Of a stretch of DNA of 64,000 nt, positions 11,922 through 23,500 are shown piece after piece (the stretch's first letter is position 1; each line of letters starts with the position of its first letter). The DNA is from Triticum aestivum. Its lineage: Eukaryota > Streptophyta > Magnoliopsida > Poales > Poaceae. Position numbers and translations under genes: made by a program. The notes beneath the pieces were generated by a model that was not told the DNA's origin, searched no databases, and saw only the letters and a program-made list of their open reading frames with translations. The DNA lies in assembly GCF_018294505.1 (NCBI RefSeq), contig NC_057800.1, positions 476,257,037-476,321,036 on the forward strand. The letters run 5' to 3'.

Positions 11922-13612
11922 AGAAAGTGCAACTATCCCTGGGTGGTTTTGGTAATTCCTAGCAACATATAGCTCATTGAGCTAACATTATTCCAAGATT
12001 AATATTTCAGGAAAAGCTCAATGAATGGCATGGCATGGATGAGGAAAGTGGATCCCTCAAAATTCTAAGGAAAAAAAGTTTGGCTCAAGCTTGAAGCTCA
12101 AGACTCTACATTTTATATTTTAGTGATCCAAGATCACATTGAGTCTATAGGAAAAGCCAATACTATCAAGGAGGGATGAGGTGTTGCTTAATGGCTTGCT
12201 TGCTCAAAATGTTTAGTGATATGCTCCAAAATCCTCAACTACCTTCCCACATCCACATATGACCTAAACCAAAAGTCAAACTCGGCCCCACTGATTCTTT
12301 CTATCCGGCGCCACTGAGTTTCAAATTTCATAGCCACTGCCACAAACCCTAGGCAAATCGGTCTCACCGATAGGGATCTCGGTCTCACCGAGATGGGATT
12401 GTAATCTCTCTGTTTCCCTTCGTAACGTTTCGGTCTTACCGAGATGAGCGATCGGTCCCACCGAGATTGCAATGTAAACTCTCTGTTTCCCTTTTGTAGC
12501 ATTTAGGTCTCACCGAGATGAGCGAATCGGTCCCACTGAGTTTACCTGACCAACTCTCTGGTTAGCTTATTACCAAAATCGGTCCCACCGAGTTTGTGTA
12601 ATCGGTCACACCAAGATTACGTTATGCCCTAACCCTAACCATATCGGTCCTACCGAGTTGCATCTCAGTCCCACCGAAAATCCTAACGGTCACTAGGTTT
12701 GCTGAATCGGTCCGACCCAGTTTAACCATTCGGTCCCACCGAGGTTGGCAAATTGTGTGTAATGGTTAGATTCTGTGTGGAGGCTATATATACCCCTCCA
12801 CCCACTCTTCATTCATGGAGAGAGCCATCAGAACATACCTACACTTCCAATATACATTTTCTAAGAGAGAACCACCTACACTTGTGTTGAGGTCAAGATA
12901 TTCCATTCCAACCATATGAATCTTGATCTCTAGCCTTCCCCAAGTTGCTTTCCACTCAAATATTCTTTCTACCAAATCCAAATCCTGTGAGAGAGAGAGA
13001 GTTGAGTGTTGGGGAGACTATCATTTGAAGCACAAGAGCAAGGAGTTCATCATCTACACACCATTTGTTACTTCTTGGAGAGTGGTGTCTCCTAGATTGG
13101 CTAGGTGTCACTTGGGAGCCTCCGACAAGATTGTGGAGTTGAACCAAGGAGTTTGTAAGGGCAAGGAGATCGCCTACTTCATGAAGATCTACCGCTAGTG
13201 AGGCAAGTCCTTCATGGGCGACAGCCGTGATGGAATAGACAAGGTTGCTTCTTCGTGGACCCTTCGTGGGTGGAGCCCTCCGTGGACTCGCACAACCGTT
13301 ACCCTCCGTGGGTTGAAGTCTCCATCAACGTGGATGTACGATAGGACCACCTATCGGAACCACGACAAAAACATCCGTGTCTCCAACTGCGTTTGAATCC
13401 TCCAAACCCTTCCCTTTACATTCTTGCAAGTTGCATGCTTTACTTTCCGCTGCTCATATACTCTTTTGCATGCTTGCTTGAATTGTGTGGAGATTGCTTG
13501 ACTTGTGCTAAGATAGCTAAAATCTGCCAAGAACTAAAATTGGGAAAAGGCTAGATTTTATTTGGTCAAGTAGTCTAATCACCCCCCCTCTAGACATACT
13601 TTCGATCCTACA
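11922..13612 (+). repeat. 5' LTR of Maximus-like element
   Basis: The LTR is 1691 bp and ends in CCTACA. The first base is A instead of the expected T (compare TGAAAGTGC at 20165), so the terminal TG is mutated. It contains 12 copies of a hyphenated palindrome directly upstream of a TATA box, CTATATATAC at 12784-12793. Confidence 0.92.
12359..12745 (+). promoter_or_regulatory. Array of 12 TCGGT-N3-ACCGA palindromes upstream of LTR TATA
   Basis: The consensus CTCGGTCTCACCGAG (6-bp arms, 3-bp spacer) recurs about every 20-45 bp, with the sequence between copies unrelated. Several copies carry transitions at CpG sites. The array ends about 40 bp before CTATATATAC. The same array is in the right LTR at about 20602-20990, and a related one lies at 16733-17475. 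The placement suggests a binding site for a dimeric factor, which is inference. Confidence 0.65.
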
Positions 13613-13614
13613 AG

Positions 13615-13626
13615 TGGTATCAGAGC
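13615..13626 (+). other. Primer binding site (initiator tRNA-Met type)
   Basis: TGGTATCAGAGC, complementary to the 3' end of plant initiator tRNA-Met, starts 2 bp after the LTR end. This is the usual Copia arrangement. Confidence 0.93.
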
Positions 13627-13697
13627 TCTGGTCTCCATTTGCTTTGATTTCCATAGCTTTTGGTGATCATAGCCTTGGTTTCACAACCTAGGAGAGT

Positions 13698-15856
13698 ATG
13701 GCGTCTAGCGAGGGAAATTATCACCGTAGAGGTCCTTACTTTGATGGCACTAATTTTGCTAGTTGGAAGCATAAGATGAAAATGCATATTCTTGGACATA
13801 ACCCCGTTGTTTGGGCTATTGTGTGTATTGGCTTGAAAGGTGAATTCTTTGATGGGAAAGAACCGAACCGTGAAGCTACCGCGGAAGAGTTGAAGATGTT
13901 GCAATACAATGCTCAAGCTTGTGATATCCTCTTCAACAGATTGTGCCCCGAAGAATTCAACAAAATCAGTCGTCTTGAGAATGCAAAGGAAATTTGGGAT
14001 ACTTTGATTGATATGCACGAAGGTACCGACTCCGTCAAGGAATCCAAATTGGATGTGCTTCAAAGTCAACTTGACAAGTTCAAAATGAAGGATGGTGAAG
14101 GTGTCGCTGAAATGTACTCTAGGCTTGCTCTTATCACAAATGAGATTGCCGGCTTAGGGAGTGAAGAGATGACCGATAGATTCATCATCAAGAAGATCCT
14201 AAGAGCCTTGGATGGAAAATATGATACTGTGTGCACATTGATCCAAATGATGCCCAATTACAAAGATCTCAAGCCAACGGAAGTCATCGAAAGAATTGTT
14301 GCTCATGAGATGTCACTCAAGGATAAAGAGGAACTTCACAACAAATCAAGTGGTGATTACAAAGCCTCATGTGAATCCCCCACATCATCGAGTGAGAAAC
14401 AAACCTTCAATGAAGAATTGAACTTAATGGTGAAGAACTTCAACAAGTTCTACAAGAGTAGAAGCAAAGAGAGAAGCTCCAAGTCAAGGTCCTACAATGA
14501 CAAAAGATCTTCTAGTCGAGAGCGAAATTGCTACAACTGTGGAAGGCCCGGACACTATTCCAATGAGTGTGCGGCCCCCTACAAGAGAAGAAGTAGAAGA
14601 GAAGAATCACCATCTAGAGAAAGAAGGAGTACAGATGATCATTATGAATGAAGACCCTCACGGAGAAGCAAGGATTCGGAAAGAAAGGACAAGTCATCAA
14701 GGAGCTACACAAAACGAAGACATCAAGCTCATGTTGGTGAATGGGTATCCGGCTCCGACTCCGACAACCACTCCGAGAGAAGCTATCACTCCGACTCCAA
14801 ATATACTCAAGATGAAGGTGTTGCCGGTCTAGCACTTGTGACAACCAACTCCTACGACATATTTGACTCACCAAATGAAGGAGTTGGAACATGCTTAATG
14901 GCTAAAGGCCCAAAGGTATCACACCCCGAGTATGTTGATTTCAATAGTGATGAAGATGACTTGTTAGGTGATGATGATTTACTTGTTGACAACTCTAGTG
15001 ATGAATACTATGATGAAACGTCAATTAATCATGCTAATCAAGATAAAACGAATGACAATGATAAGGAGAAGATTGAGTCTCTAACTAAAGAACTAAACAC
15101 TCTTAAGTTAGCTCATGAAACTATTTTAGGAGATCATCGAGAACTTTTAAGGACTCATGAGGAATTGCGCTTTGAAAAGCTCAACCTTGAGCAAGAGCAT
15201 GAGTTCTTAAAAGCAATCAATGATGATCTTCGTAAGAAAGGTTCTTCTTACATTGCCAAGCGTTTACTCTTATCCACTTACATGCCTCAAGTCAAGTCTA
15301 GTAACAAGAACAAGAAAGATTCTTCCTCTAGTAGTAACAATAATCATGCTAAATCCAATATTATTGCTTCTAGTAGTTCTCTTGATTCCACTATTGATTC
15401 TCTTAGCCAAGTTACACTTGAGCAAGAAAATAGCTTATTGAAGGGAATTATAGAGGAAGGTGTTTACAAGAGCCTTGCCGGAAGTAAGCAATTCAAGGAA
15501 ATTGTACGCAAGCAAGGAAGGCACCGGAAGAATCAAGGTGTTGGTTTTGAACGAAAGTTCAATGCCAATGGAGTTGAGTGGGAAGAAGATCAATACCCCA
15601 AGACGAAGTTTGTTCCTCAACAAGAGAAGTATGATCCTACTTCTCTCAAAGGTACACAAGCTCAAGATGATCTTCCACCACAAGACCACAAGAAAAAAGG
15701 CAGGACAAGCTTCAAGAGGAAATTGATGCATTTGAAGAATCTCCTAAGGCCTTGGTCAAGTGGGTTCCCAAGACTACTTCAAGTTCCACTTCATTAAGTA
15801 CAACTACAACACCGAGGATTCCCATCAAGATGGTGTGGATCCCGAAGAAGAACTAG
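13698..15856 (+). pseudogene. Gag protein of Maximus-like element, two lesions
   Basis: The start is ATG at 13698, 85 bp after the LTR. It encodes a Copia gag capsid region (about residues 20-210, with LFNRLCPEEFNKI), a basic Ser/Arg-rich linker, and a CCHC zinc knuckle (CYNCGRPGHYSNEC, about 14527-14568). A long C-terminal coiled-coil region follows, with Ser/Asn-rich stretches (about 14840-15700). A TGA at 14649-14651 sits in an otherwise continuous frame, probably a CGA arginine hit by CpG decay. A one-base loss in the A-run at 15693-15698 shifts the frame, and the likely natural stop is TAG at 15854-15856. Gag packages RNA and assembles particles. The long C-terminal extension is typical of Sirevirus gag. 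Confidence 0.85.
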
Positions 15857-17611
15857 AGAGTTCTTGAGGGTGACTCCGCCAACATACTTCACTCTTATCA
15901 TCTTGGCAAGAACAAGTGCAATCAACTTCCACATCTTGCACTAGTTCAAGGAGTCACAAACCCTCTTGTTGGTAAGACAAGGGACAAGGTAACCTAAAAG
16001 CTTTCATAGACATCATCTTGTGTGTGCATCACTTTATGTCTATGGATATCCTTGTTTGTTCCTTGTGGGACTAACCCGTATAGGTATTGAAAGTGCAACT
16101 CACTCCAATGGATAGCTCCAAATGATCTACATCAACATTGAGCATCCACATCTTCAACATCTACATGAAGTCATCATCGACAAAACCCAAGGTTAGTTCA
16201 TCCCTCTTTGGGGGGATCTCACATCTAGGGGAGCTTTACTTTAAGAATTGAGCTAAAGCAACTCTAATGGTGTGAACACAACAAATGCTTTATGTAAAAG
16301 TGGTAACCCCACTTGTGCTTAAACGATGAGTATGACCTATGATCAAATGTTCTCATTTGACTCCTAAGTCAATATACTCATATATAGATGACCTAGTCAT
16401 CGCCAATTGTTTGATAGATGCTAGAATTGGTTGTGCATGCTTTGCCACATATTTCAATTGCCATTTTATTGTGTGAGCATGTTGATTGCATATTTTACTC
16501 ATTCGAGGACATCCACTTGTTGTTTTGATTGATTGGTTTTCTTTTCTTTTGCCAAGTGGATGGACAAGAATGCCTAAGAACCCTCTCTAGCTATCTATGC
16601 TTTTCTCGTCTCAAACTCTATTCATGCTACATCACAAATTTGATCAAGTCATATTCGAACCACTCTGTGTGAGGAGCACTCGGAGTCCCCGATTCGTCAT
16701 AGACTTAAACTTCAAAAACTTCTTTGTGCGTTTCGGTCTGACCGATTCATCCATTTCGGTCATACCGAGATCACTAAGTCGATCTAGGTTTCCAATCTCG
16801 GTGCAACTGATTTGAACCTTTCGATCACACCGAGTTTCAGTAACTGCTTGCAGTTATGAATCTCGGTGCCACCGAGTTGTTCCACTCGGTCACACCGACA
16901 GGGTCGGGCTATATATACTCACGGGCAAAATTTTGGAAATTTCTCCGAAACCCCTTCGCCCGTGCATAGCTCGCTCTGCCTCCTGGGTCTCCGGATCGTC
17001 CTCCTCGTCGCCAGCCGCCTCCTGTCGTTGTTCTCCGCCGCCGTCAACAGAATTCTTCCCCGCCGTAGCCGCCGTAGCGAGTTCATCGCCGAACTAGGGT
17101 ATGGACTCGATCACAGTGCTATCCCCGTCCGATTCCTAGCACATTGTGTTCATTATGATTCTTACCATGATTGAAACGCTTCTATCCAGTCAAAACACTC
17201 CATAGATTAGAGTTGAATTGAAAATTTAGGGTTAGGTTTCCGCCGAAACCATCTCGGACCCACCGAGTTGTGGAACTCGGTACCACCGATTCGGCTCAGG
17301 CCATTGCACATGTAATTTTCGGTCTGACCGAGAATTGCAAATTGGTGTGACCGAGTTCAGGACTTTGTGAAACCCTAGCAGTCTTGGTGCCACCGAACTG
17401 TGACTCGGTCTGACCGAGTTCACTAGTTTAGGTTCCAACAGCTGCTTCAGTATCAACGACTTTACAAATCGGTTGATCCGAAATGCTTTCTGTGGAAAAC
17501 TAAAACTAAATTTTTGACTCATTCTTTTGCAAAAACCTCTGCATTTTGTGATGCTCATCCACTCTATCTCATCTATATCTATTCACAGGGTCTGCTGTCA
17601 GTGTTTGCAAT
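15857..17611 (+). promoter_or_regulatory. Internal non-coding region with promoter for the second ORF
   Basis: There is no coding frame. A G-rich tract at about 16204-16215 (TTTGGGGGGATC) resembles a polypurine tract. At 16909-16918 there is CTATATATAC, preceded within about 180 bp by six TCGGT-N3-ACCGA-type copies, the same context as the LTR promoter. A GC-rich, CCG/TCC-rich leader follows (16950-17100). A splice donor-like GGGTATGG (about 17097) and an acceptor-like TCTATTCACAG (about 17579-17589) just before the ATG at 17612 suggest a 5'-UTR intron. Seven more palindrome copies lie at about 17250-17475. Confidence 0.5.
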
Positions 17612-19642
17612 ATGTCTGATCAGAGTGACAGCCAGAATAGGTCAGAGGAGCAGGTTCACCTGAGTGAGGGCACTAGTCCCTCTAGCAGTTCAGATGATGG
17701 TAGCAGGAGCACTCCCAGCAACTTGCCCAAAGCTTCCACCAGAACAAGGAAGAAGAAAACTTCAGAGTCTGAGGATGAAGACTATGTGGCCACTGAGGAT
17801 GATGCCACATCAAAGAAGAAAGTGCTCAAGAAGGAGTACAGCTCAGCTGCAGTTAAGACAGGGATGAAGATCAAAAGGCCAGCAGGAAGACAACCCATGT
17901 CAAAGGCCAGAGCATCTACTCAAGTCCCTTTGGGATCTGAACCCAAAGAGGCTACTGCAGAAGGGAAGAAGAGGAAGGAGAGGATCAAAAAGGCCACTGC
18001 TAGAGTTCTTGGGAGATCCTTAATCATGAGAGATTCTGAAGAGGAAGAGGAAGAAGAGGTTGTTGCACCAGCACCTAAGGCCCAGAAGCTTAGGGGTGAT
18101 GCTATCGGGACTGGGGCTGCTTCATCAAAGCCCAAAGAAGCACCCAAAGCAGCCTCCAAGCCCAAGAGTGCACCTAAGAGGAATACCAGGAGTATACCAG
18201 CTGCTGAGAAGAACAAGGCCCCAGTGCCTGAAGTTGCTGTTGATGAAGATGATGAAGGACAAGTCCTGAGGAAGCTCAAACCCAAGATTCCAGACCATAA
18301 TGATGCTCATCCTGTGGCTGAGAACATGAAGATCAGGAGAGACTCAGGACTGAGGAAATGGACAGAGACAGATCCATATGCTACCAGGAGAAGGACTGTT
18401 GTTGATTACAGGTTCCACACAAAGGAACAACAGGACTTCTATGAGACAGTGTTGTTGGACAAGAAGCCTATAGTGTGTGAAATGAGGTGGGTCGACTGGA
18501 AGTATATCAAGGAAAATGAGGAACACTATCCTGGTGTGTTTGACAGCTTCAGTGCTTGTGGAGTTGCAGACTTTGTTGGGCAGAAGCTCACAAAGTGGAA
18601 TGAGGAGGTCATAATGCAATTCTACTCCACAGCACACTTCTATCCAGATGGCAGGATAGTATGGATGTCTGAAGGTACAAGGTACCACTCAACTATTGAG
18701 GAATGGGCAAATCTGATCAATGCTCCTAAGGAAGAAGAAGATGACTTGGATGTCTATGCCAAGAACAAGATGGATCACAACTCTATGGCAAACATGTACA
18801 AGGAGATTCCTGAAGATGATCTTGAGACTCACCAGTTTGGGTCAGTAAAACACTTGCTATCAGGGCTGCCTACAATCAATTGGATCCTTAGGCACACTCT
18901 CTTGCCCAAGTCTGGTGATCACAGAATGATCAGAGGCCATGCAATTAACTTGCTACATATATTTGATGTGCCACAGAAGTTCAAGGTCATGAGCCTTATA
19001 GTTGAGACTATCAAGAGGACTGCAGCTGACCAGAAAAGAAGTTGTGGATATGCCCCACAGATCCAGGAGTTGATAAACTCAAAGATGGGCACAGCCACAT
19101 ACTTGTTGGATAAGGAACACTTGCCTATCTATCCTGACTTTGAGGACAATCAAGTTGTGATGAATGAGAATGAACCATCATCAGTACAAGCTCAAGAGAA
19201 GAATGAGAAAGCAAAGAAAGAGAAGGCTGCCAAGATGCCAACTCAAGAGGATGCATCTGAGTACTTTTTGAAAAGCAAGCAAGATCAGCTTGGCTACCTG
19301 ATTGCATCCACTCTGAGGATTGAGAAGGGACTGGCCACCCTGACTCGAAACCAGGAGCAAAAATTCTATGACTTGGATGTGAAGGTAACTGAGATTTAGT
19401 CAGTTGTGGAGCAGCTACAAGATGATATGCAAGAGAGGAAGGGCAGAACAACCACTGATGCATTTGCCAGAGTGCCTCGAGCTCAGAGATCAACTGCAGT
19501 GCCTGTTCCAGACACTAGAGCCACTTCATCTGCACCAGCTACAGCTTCAGTGCAACCAGCTCCAACACCAGCTCCATCCACATCAACTGAAGCCTTCGTC
19601 CTTGGCGTTCTACGGACACCACCACCTGAAGACCAAGCTTGA
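17612..19642 (+). pseudogene. Second ORF of Maximus-like element, plant-transposon-protein type
   Basis: The frame is open for 595 codons to TAG at 19397-19399. The same frame then continues to TGA at 19640-19642, so the original product was about 676 residues and the TAG is probably a mutated CAG. Residues 1-240 are low-complexity and charged, with Lys-rich, NLS-like stretches (KKKVLKKE, KKRKERIKK) and an acidic run. Residues about 245-500 look folded (VDYRFHTKEQQDFYE, MQFYSTAHFYPDGRIVWMSE). The C-terminus is coiled-coil then Pro/Ala/Thr-rich. The central pattern resembles the domain annotated as putative plant transposon protein. It sits where Sireviruses carry an extra (envelope-position) ORF, but I see no signal peptide or membrane segment. 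The biochemical function is unknown. Confidence 0.7.
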
Positions 19643-19694
19643 GAGACGTTTTAGTGCCATGCATTTTCTATGAACTTTTCGGTAACTTGTTGCC

Positions 19695-20164
19695 AAAGGG
19701 GGAGAAACATGTATAGATCATAGGCTTTGAGAGAGAGTGTTTGCTTTTGTTCTCTCTTGTCTTCTTGGTTGAACTTTGTTTGTCTTTTGAATGCTTGAGA
19801 TACTATGCTATTATCTGTGAGACATTGATGATCATGTGGTTGATCATAAGCTACACTTATGCTTGTTAGATGATATTATCTTACTTATCCTTATATGATC
19901 ATTCACTTTGCTTGGTGATGAGTGCATGTATTTAATTCTTATCATTTTGAGCGCTCCACCAAGATGTATGTGACATGGAAGAGTAACCCATGATCCTAAC
20001 TCATTGTGCATTTGCAGTCCAAAGCAAATCTTAAGATATGCACAAATTTAGGGGGAGCTCTTGCTTTTCACATACTTCTCAAAGCGACAATATCTTTCAC
20101 TCTTATTATCATTTGTCGAAGTTTTGATCTATATGTTGCCATCAATTACCAAAAAGGGAGAGAT
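19695..20164 (+). other. Three polypurine tracts before the 3' LTR
   Basis: AAAGGGGGAG is at 19695-19704, TTTAGGGGGAGC around 20047-20058, and AAAAAGGGAGAGAT at 20151-20164 directly against the LTR start (TGAAAGTGC at 20165). The last would be the functional plus-strand primer. Multiple upstream tracts are a known Sirevirus feature. Confidence 0.75.
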
Positions 20165-21856
20165 TGAAAGTGCAACTATCCCTCGGTGGTTTTGGTAATT
20201 CCTAACAACATATAGCTCATTGAGCTAACATTATTCCAAGATTAATATTTCAGGAAAAGCTCAATGAATGGCATGGCATGGATGAGGAAAGTGGATCCCT
20301 CAAAATTCTAAGGACAAAAAGTTTGGCTCAAGCTTGAAGCTCAAGACTCTACATTTTATATTTTAGTGATCCAAGATCACGTTGAGTCTATAGGAAAAGC
20401 CAATACTATCAAGGAGGGATGAGGTGTTGCTTAATGGCTTGCTTGCTCAAAATGCTTAGTGATATGCTCCAAAATCCTCAACTACCTTCCCACATCCACA
20501 TATGACCTAAACCAAAAGTCAAACTCGGCCCCACTGATTCTTTCTATCCGGCGCCACCGAGTTTCAAATGTCATAGCCACTGCCACAAACCCTAGGCAAA
20601 TCGGTCTCACCGATAGGGATCTCGGTCTCACCGAGATGGGATGGTAATCTCTCTGTTTCCCTTCGTAACGTTTCGGTCTTACCGAGATGAGCGATCGGTC
20701 CCACCGAGATTGCAATGTAAACTCTCTGTTTCCCTTTTGTAACATTTCGGTCTCACCGAGATGAGTGAATCGGTCCCACCGAGTTTACCTGACCAACTCT
20801 CTGGTTAGCTTATTACCAAAATCGGTCCCACCGAGTTTGTGTAATCGGTCACATCGAGATCACGTTATGCCCTAACCCTAACCATATCGGTCCTACCGAG
20901 TTGCATCTCAGTCCCACCGAAAATCCTAACGGTCACTAGGTTTGCTGAATCGGTCTGACCGAGTTTAACCATTCGGTCCCACTGAGTTTGGCAAATTGTG
21001 TGTAACGGTTAGATTCTGTGTGGAGGCTATATATACCCCTCCACCCACTCTTCATTCGTGGAGAGAGCCATCAGAACATACCTACACTTCCAATACACAT
21101 TTTCTAAGAGAGAACCACCTACACTTGTGTTGAGGTCGAGATATTCCATTCCAACCATATGAATCTTGATCTCTAGCCTTCCCCAAGTTGCTTTCCACTC
21201 AAATCTTCTTTCTACCAAATCCAAATCCTGAGAGTGAGAGAGAGAGTTGAGTGTTGGGGAGACTATCATTTGAAGCACAAGAGCAAGGAGTTCATCATCA
21301 ACACACCATTTGTTACTTCTTGGAGAGTGGTGTCTCCTAGATTGGCTAGGTGTCACTTGGGAGCCTCCGACAAGATTGTGGAGTTGAACCAAGGAGTCTG
21401 TAAGGGCAAGGAGATCGCCTACTTCGTGAAGATCTATCACTAGTGAGGCAAGTCCTTCGTGGGCGACGGTCGTGATGGAATAGACAAGGTTGCTTCTTCG
21501 TGGACCCTTCGTGGGTGGAGCCCTCCATGGACTCGCGCAACCGTTACCCTCCGTGGGTTGAAGCCTCCATCAACCTGGATGTACGATAGCACCACCTATC
21601 AAAACCACGACAAAAACATCTGTGTCTCCAACTGCGTTTGAATCCTCCAAACCCTTCCCTTTACATTCTTGCAAGTTGCATGCTTTACTTTCCGCTGCTC
21701 ATATACTCTTTTGCATGCTTGCTTGAGTTGTGTGGAGATTGCTTGACTTGTGCTAAGATAGCTAAAATCTGCCAAGAACTAAAATTGGAAAAGGCTAGAT
21801 TTTTATTTGGTCAAGTAGTCTAATCACCCGCCTCTAGACATACTTTCGATCCTACA
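20165..21856 (+). repeat. 3' LTR of Maximus-like element
   Basis: The LTR is 1692 bp with TG...CA ends. It contains the same palindrome array (about 20602-20990) and TATA box (CTATATATAC at 21027-21036) as the left LTR. Many of the differences from the left LTR are C/T or G/A changes. TCAAC follows at 21857-21861. Confidence 0.93.
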
Positions 21857-21861
21857 TCAAC

Positions 21862-22370
21862 CAGTGAGCATGTGCTCAGATTGTCTGAGTACTAAAATCA
21901 CTTTAATCAAGTGGGAGTTAATCTTCCAGATAAGATAGTGATTGACAGAGTTCTCTAGTCACTATCACCAAGTTACTATAACTTCATGATGAACTATAAA
22001 ATGCAAGGGATAACGGAAATGATTCCCAAGCTATTCGTGATGCTGAAATCGACGAAGGTAGAAATCAAGAAAAGCATCAAGTGTTGATGGTTGACAAGAC
22101 CACTAGTTTCAAGTAAAAGGGTAAGGGAAAGAAAGGGTACTTCAAGAATAATGGCAAGCAAGTTTCCACTCTCATGAAGAAGCCCAAAGCTAGACCCAAG
22201 CCTGAAATTGAGTGCTTCTACTGCAAAGGAAATGGTCACTGGAAGTGGAACTGCCCTAGATACTTGGCGGATAAGAAGGATGGCAAAGTGAACAAAGGTA
22301 TATTTGATATACATGTTATTGATGTGTACATTACTAGTGTTTATAGCAAAACCCTCGGTATTTGATACTG
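21862..22370 (+). pseudogene. Copia gag, C-terminal part with zinc knuckle
   Basis: A CCHC knuckle (CFYCKGNGHWKWNC, about 22213-22254) follows a Lys-rich segment. Upstream the frame is broken by stops. This is the end of the gag whose beginning lies left of the nested insertion at 11590-11921. Confidence 0.8.
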
Positions 22371-22629
22371 GTTCAGTTGCTAAAAGTAGTAACTCGAAAC
22401 GGGAGTTGCAAAATAAACAAAGACTAGTTGAGGGCGAGGTGATGATGTGTGTTGGAAGTAATTCCAAGGTTGATAAGATCACCATCGCACACTCCCTTTA
22501 CCTTCGGGATTAGTGTTGAACCTAAAATAAATGTTATTTGGTGTTTGCATTGAGCATAATATGATTGGATCATGTTTATTGCAATACGGTTATTCATTTA
22601 AGTCAAAGAATAATTGTTATTCTGTTTAA

Positions 22630-23500
22630 ATGAATAAAACCTTATGTTGTCATACACCCAAGGTGAATGGTTTATTGAATCTCGATCGTAGTGATACACA
22701 TATTTATAATATTGAAGCCAAAAGATGCAAAGTTAATAATGATAGTGCAACTTATTTGTGGCACTGCCATTTAGGTCATACTGGTTTAAAGCGCATGAAG
22801 AAACTCCATGCTGATGGGATTTTGGAATCACTTGATTATGAATCACTTGATGCTTGCGAACCATGCCTCATGGGCAAGATGACTAAGACTCCGTTCTCCG
22901 GAACAATGGAGCGAGCAACTGACTTATTGGAAATAATACATACTGATGTATGAGGTCCGATGAGTGTTGAGGCTCGCAGCAGGTATCGTTATTTTCTGAC
23001 CTTCATAGATGATTTGAGCAGATATGGGTATGTCTACTTGATGAAACATATGTCTGAAACATTTGAAAAGTTCAAAGAATTTCAAAGTGAAGTGGAAAAT
23101 CATAGTAACAAGAAAATAAAGTTTCTGCGATCTGATCGTGGAGGAGAATATTTGAGTTACGAGTTTGGTCTTCATTTGAAACAATGCGGAATAGTTTCGC
23201 AACTCATGCCACCTGGAACACCACAGCGTAATGGTGTGTCCGAACATCATAACCGTACTTTATTGGATATAGTGCAATCTATGATGTCTCTTACTGATTT
23301 ACCACTATCGTTTTGGGGTTATGCATTAGAGACATCTGCATTCACATTAAATAGGGCACCATCTAAATCCGTTGAGATGACACCATATGAATTATGGTTT
23401 GGCAAGAAACCAAAGCTGTCATTTTTTAAAGTTTGGGGTTGCGATGCTTATGTGAAAAAGTTTCAAACTGATAAGCTCAAACCCAAATCGGAGTAGTGCG
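22630..23500 (+). pseudogene. Copia integrase
   Basis: The GAG-pre-integrase zinc finger (HCHLGH... CEPCLMGK) is at 22750-22890. The core has the first Asp in FIDDLSRYG (about 23010), the second in RSDRGGEY (about 23130) and the Glu in NGVSEHHNRTL (about 23240), so all three catalytic residues are visible. A TGA at 22951-22953, between zinc finger and core, and a TAG at 23494-23496 break the frame. It is inactive because of the nonsense codons. Confidence 0.87.

Larger units (their letters stand above)
11922..21856 (+). mobile_element. Complete non-autonomous Maximus-like (Sirevirus-type) Copia element
   Basis: Two LTRs (11922-13612 and 20165-21856) flank a PBS, gag, a second large ORF and polypurine tracts. 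The 5-bp target duplication TCAAC is perfect (11917-11921 and 21857-21861). There is no protease, integrase, RT or RNase H anywhere between the gag stop (15854-15856) and the second ORF (17612), so pol must have been supplied by another element. Hand comparison of the LTRs gives roughly 45-50 differences in about 1690 bp (near 3 percent). With the commonly used grass rate of 1.3e-8 per site per year this suggests insertion about a million years ago. It is inserted in the gag of the Angela element. The family name is tentative. Confidence 0.85.

Noticed and set aside
12239..12502. Minus-strand ORF in the Maximus-like LTR, repeated at 20482
   Set aside because: Its Arg/Ser-rich repeats are the translated palindrome array, present only because the LTR is duplicated.
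13615..13626. tRNA gene at the Met-type matches (also 30622 and 50621)
   Set aside because: Only the 12-base primer complement is present next to LTR ends, with no tRNA body.
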